Translations under genes and position numbers: made by a program
The notes under the pieces: model-generated
The model's input: the letters and a program-made list of their open reading frames with translations, nothing else
What the model was told of the DNA's origin: nothing
The model's database searches: none
Origin: Hyphomonas sp. CY54-11-8
GTDB lineage: Bacteria; Pseudomonadota; Alphaproteobacteria; Caulobacterales; Hyphomonadaceae
Direction: 5' to 3'
Assembly: GCF_000682735.1 (NCBI RefSeq)
Contig: NZ_AWFD01000012.1
Location: 307,319-371,318, forward strand
Length of the DNA stretch: 64,000 nucleotides
In this document: positions 61,886 to 64,000 of the stretch, piece by piece
Layout: each line of letters opens with the position of its first letter
How positions within the stretch are numbered: the stretch's first letter is position 1

Positions 61886-62884
61886 ATGTCCAACACGAAA
61901 CAAATTCTGGCGATGCTGAAGAGCAAGGCGGCAGGGGATGATGAGCAGTTCTACTCCATCGCCCTGCAAGTCGCCGCTGCAGAAGCGCGCCGCGGACATC
62001 GAACCACAGCTGAAGAGCTGCGCAGTGCGGTTGATCTGGCGCGAAGCACGAAGTCGCGCGGGGCTGCTGTGCCGATACAGTTTTCACAGCCGCGGGGCGA
62101 GCTGGAGTCCCTGATCGATCTTCGGGAACCGAAGCTGAAACTCAAGGACGTCGTGCTGTATGAGGGCTTGCGGGAGAAACTCGAGGACCTCATTCGTCAA
62201 CAAAGGAAGCGCGAATGGCTGCGGGAGCATGGGAAAACGCCGAACCGTTGCGTGCTGTTCATCGGCCCTCCCGGATCCGGAAAGACGATGTCGGCCGAAG
62301 CACTTGCGGGCGAACTTCACCTTCCCCTGTTCGTGATCCGCCTGGAGTCCCTCATTACCCGATTCATGGGTGAAACGGCCGCCAAGCTCCGCCTGGTTTT
62401 CGATGAAACCCTGAAGCGCCGCGGCGTCTACCTGTTCGACGAATTCGACGCCATCGGCGGTCAACGATCAGCCGCCAACGACGTCGCCGAAATGCGCCGT
62501 GTGCTGAATTCCTTCCTGCAGTTCATGGAAGAGCCCAACGCCACGGACAGCGTGCTTCTCGGCGCGACGAACCATCCGGAAATCCTGGATCGCGCCCTGT
62601 TGCGGCGGTTCGACCTCGTCCTGCAATTTTATCCACCTTCCGAGGCGCAGATCAGGGATCTGATCTCAAAGAATTTGCGCCCCCTGAAGTTTCCGAGGCT
62701 TGGCTGGAAAAAAATCATCGAGGCTGCCCATGGTCTCAGCCAGTCTGAAATCGTGAGGGCTGCGGAAGATGCGGTAAAATGCGCAATTCTGGATGAACGG
62801 GATACGCTGAAGACCGATGATGTCCTTCGCTACCTGAACGGCCGAAGAGAAATGCGGGAAGCTTTTTCGCAAACAGCGAAGTAG
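61886..62884 (+). CDS. AAA+ ATPase, IetA-like
   Basis: 332-residue ATPase. Walker A is FIGPPGSGKTMSAEAL (about 128-143), Walker B is GVYLFDEFDAIGGQR, sensor 1 and arginine finger LLGATNHPEILDRALLRRFD. About 100 N-terminal residues are helical and specific to this branch. The downstream gene is the start of a subtilisin-like protease, which identifies the pair as ietA-ietS: known as a plasmid toxin-antitoxin operon (protease toxin, ATPase antitoxin) and later as an anti-phage pair. Starts at ATG 61886; the frame is open upstream to 61709 but without domain character. Confidence 0.87.
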   Translation: MSNTKQILAMLKSKAAGDDEQFYSIALQVAAAEARRGHRTTAEELRSAVDLARSTKSRGAAVPIQFSQPRGELESLIDLREPKLKLKDVVLYEGLREKLEDLIRQQRKREWLREHGKTPNRCVLFIGPPGSGKTMSAEALAGELHLPLFVIRLESLITRFMGETAAKLRLVFDETLKRRGVYLFDEFDAIGGQRSAANDVAEMRRVLNSFLQFMEEPNATDSVLLGATNHPEILDRALLRRFDLVLQFYPPSEAQIRDLISKNLRPLKFPRLGWKKIIEAAHGLSQSEIVRAAEDAVKCAILDERDTLKTDDVLRYLNGRREMREAFSQTAK

Positions 62885-62896
62885 GGTTGATCCGCA

Positions 62897-63223
62897 ATGC
62901 CTGAATTCGACAAGCCGCATATCGACATCAGCCGGCGTGTAAACAGAACCCAGTACCAGGCCCCAAGACAGAACATCGGAGGCGGCGGAGCGCCTCGCAT
63001 TCGCGCCGAACATGGCGCACTGGTCGCCGCGCAATTCGAGGCAGCTTTCCGGGATGCCGATGCGCACCGCACCGAGGATGAGCGGGTTGACGCTGCCGAA
63101 AGTGTCTATATCGAAGTCAATCTCAGAAGGGGAAGCAGTCCCGATAAGGTATTGCTGCGAAATCGTAACAGACGCGGCCCGGCCGCCATATTGACGCTGT
63201 TCAGGATGCCCCGGAAGAATTGA
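62897..63223 (+). pseudogene. Truncated subtilisin-like serine protease, IetS N-terminal remnant
   Basis: 108-codon frame. The first 80 residues have the N-terminal form of IetS-type S8 peptidases: MPEFDKPHIDISRRVNRTQY, then GGGGAPRIRAEHGALVAAQF and SVYIEVNLRRG. After GSSPDKV (about base 63,140) the sequence no longer resembles the family and a stop follows at 63,221. The catalytic Asp, His and Ser, which lie further on in S8 peptidases, are all missing. It begins 12 bp after the ietA stop. Confidence 0.8.
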
Positions 63224-63309
63224 GATGAGCCCGATGAACCGCCGGACAAGGCCGGACACAGGCGCAGAATGGCCTGCCTGTCAAAAACTATTCCGGCAGA
63301 TGGCTGTAC

Positions 63310-63330
63310 GTAAGAAACATTTTTCCGTCT
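63310..63330 (+). promoter_or_regulatory. Candidate FecI-type ECF sigma promoter
   Basis: GTAAGAAACATTTTTCCGTCT resembles in outline the FecI-class -35 region (AAGAAA followed by a T-rich stretch and CGT). It lies about 100 bp before the TonB-dependent receptor ATG, the expected place, because such receptors are switched on by FecI/FecR. No fecI gene is in the window. Weak call. Confidence 0.35.
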
Positions 63331-63349
63331 GATCTGCCAACTGATCTGT

Positions 63350-63400
63350 TGACCCCTTTGAGCAACGCAGCCTGCAGGGCTGCGCCCGGGCTCAGGGTCA
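63350..63400 (+). other. Three-tier hairpin in the leader of the TonB-dependent receptor gene
   Basis: Stacked stems TGACCC / GGGTCA (63350-63355 with 63395-63400), TGAGC / GCTCA (63359-63363 with 63390-63394) and GCAGCC / GGCTGC (63367-63372 with 63378-63383). The structure ends 15 bp before the start codon at 63416 and could regulate translation or be a protein-binding site. Confidence 0.5.
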
Positions 63401-63415
63401 ATTCCAGAGGGGATC

Positions 63416-64000
63416 ATGCAAATCACCAATTCGTTCAAACGCGCGCTGCTCAGCGCTGCGGCGCTCTCGCTCGTGCCGGCTTTTACTCCGTATACCGCAA
63501 TTGCGGATCCGCAATCGGAAGGGCAGGCGATCCGGTTCTCCATCCCGCCGCAGGCCCTCGGAGACGCATTGCGCGTCTTCAGTGAGCAATCGGGAACCCC
63601 GGTCCTGTTTTCCGAAGACATTGTCTCCGGGAAGACAGCCCCCGGTCTTGAGGGCGCATTCAGTCCCGATGAGGGCCTCCGGACCCTTCTCGGTGGGAGC
63701 GGGCTGGAGGCGGTCACCGCGCCGGGCGGCACGCGCATCATCCGCGAAATAGCCGAAAAATCCGCAAGGCGGGACGCACGCCCCCAGCCTGTCAAACAGG
63801 AGGAAGCGGCTGCGCCCGTGCGGATCGAACCTGAGACGGAAGAGGAGCCCAGCGGCGTGTTGCGCGCCGACAAGGTAACCGTGACCGGGACGAGCCTCCG
63901 GGGACTGGCGCCGGAAAGTTCGCCCCTGCAGATCTATGGGCGCGATGAGGTGTCCCCCGTCAGCGACCATGAGACAGATCGGGAAAATTGCTTAAGGAGG
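63416..64000 (+). CDS. TonB-dependent receptor with STN domain, N-terminal part only
   Basis: 195 codons, open to the window edge. Signal peptide (RALLSAAALSLVPAFTPYTA), then a secretin/TonB short N-terminal (STN) domain: FSIPPQALGDALRVFSEQSG, then LEGAFSPDEGLRTLLGGSGL and GTRIIREI. This domain signals to FecR in transducer-type receptors. A linker with the start of the plug region follows (KVTVTGTSLRGLAPESSPLQ). The last 17 residues (from about base 63,950) do not look like a TonB plug, so the gene may be cut there. The STN domain fits functionally with the FecR half at 56.3 kb. Confidence 0.85.
   Translation, partial: MQITNSFKRALLSAAALSLVPAFTPYTAIADPQSEGQAIRFSIPPQALGDALRVFSEQSGTPVLFSEDIVSGKTAPGLEGAFSPDEGLRTLLGGSGLEAVTAPGGTRIIREIAEKSARRDARPQPVKQEEAAAPVRIEPETEEEPSGVLRADKVTVTGTSLRGLAPESSPLQIYGRDEVSPVSDHETDRENCLRR

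Noticed and set aside
62666..63259. Minus-strand open frame of 197 codons over ietA/ietS
   Set aside because: Antisense to ietA and to the ietS remnant, no protein-like features.
63106..63873. Minus-strand open frame of 255 codons
   Set aside because: Shadow of the TonB receptor signal peptide and STN domain.
54156..64000. Right attachment site (repeat of the tRNA-Thr 3' end) inside the window
   Set aside because: I scanned for copies of the last bases of the tRNA (TTCGAGTCC, CAGCCGGCACCA) and saw none.
1..64000. CRISPR array
   Set aside because: No regularly spaced repeats of 23-40 bp were seen; the only tandem repeats are the 12-bp units at 61,010, which have no spacers.

Overview
The window looks like chromosomal DNA from a GC-rich alphaproteobacterium, most plausibly of the Hyphomonadaceae/Caulobacterales type. 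This placement is inferred from gene content and protein style: a cysteine-poor (Mg-type) HemB, an xseB-ispA-dxs operon, an endonuclease-type MutL, an FeS-cluster photolyase, many acyl-CoA dehydrogenases and a FecR/TonB-receptor style of regulation. No 16S gene or marker tree was available to confirm it.

Positions 1 to about 54.1 kb are ordinary, densely packed core and lifestyle genes in short operons on both strands. They include beta-oxidation and valine catabolism enzymes (acyl-CoA dehydrogenases at 8.2, 14.5 and 32.6 kb, 3-hydroxyisobutyryl-CoA hydrolase at 17.4 kb, acyl-CoA ligase at 47.1 kb), tetrapyrrole and isoprenoid synthesis (hemB, xseB-ispA-dxs), and information processing (mutL, a TsaC/Sua5 protein, an rRNA pseudouridine synthase, metG, lepB, a cold-shock gene). 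There are also several local regulators (TetR, LuxR-type, HxlR, MarR), 2-hydroxyacid oxidation (25.1-28.9 kb), a cytochrome b561/YceI locus, a photolyase, a secreted metzincin-like protease and many small lipoproteins. One outer-membrane beta-barrel gene (20.6 kb) is broken by two in-frame stops. The photolyase gene has no ATG/GTG/TTG codon in front of its conserved N-terminus and probably starts at ATT.

At 54,080 a tRNA-Thr(UGU) gene is followed 14 bp later by a tyrosine integrase pointing at it, the usual left end of an integrated island. From there to the end of the window the content is accessory and mosaic. It holds an excisionase-like HTH protein, a truncated conjugation gene (trbL), an in-frame chimera of a FecR anti-sigma N-terminus with the C-terminal two thirds of error-prone polymerase DnaE2/ImuC, and a KAP-type P-loop NTPase. 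These are followed by a PIN/ribbon-helix-helix toxin-antitoxin pair behind three 12-bp tandem repeats, an AAA+ ATPase of the IetA type with only the first part of its partner protease IetS, and the start of a TonB-dependent receptor with an STN domain.

The most interesting part is 54-64 kb. It reads as a defence-type island (KAP NTPase, toxin-antitoxin pair, ietAS) that has been cut and rejoined at several points: trbL/fecR at about 56,260, fecR/dnaE2 at about 56,900-56,940, ietS at about 63,140, and possibly the receptor at about 63,950. Whether these junctions are biological or assembly artefacts is the first thing to check.
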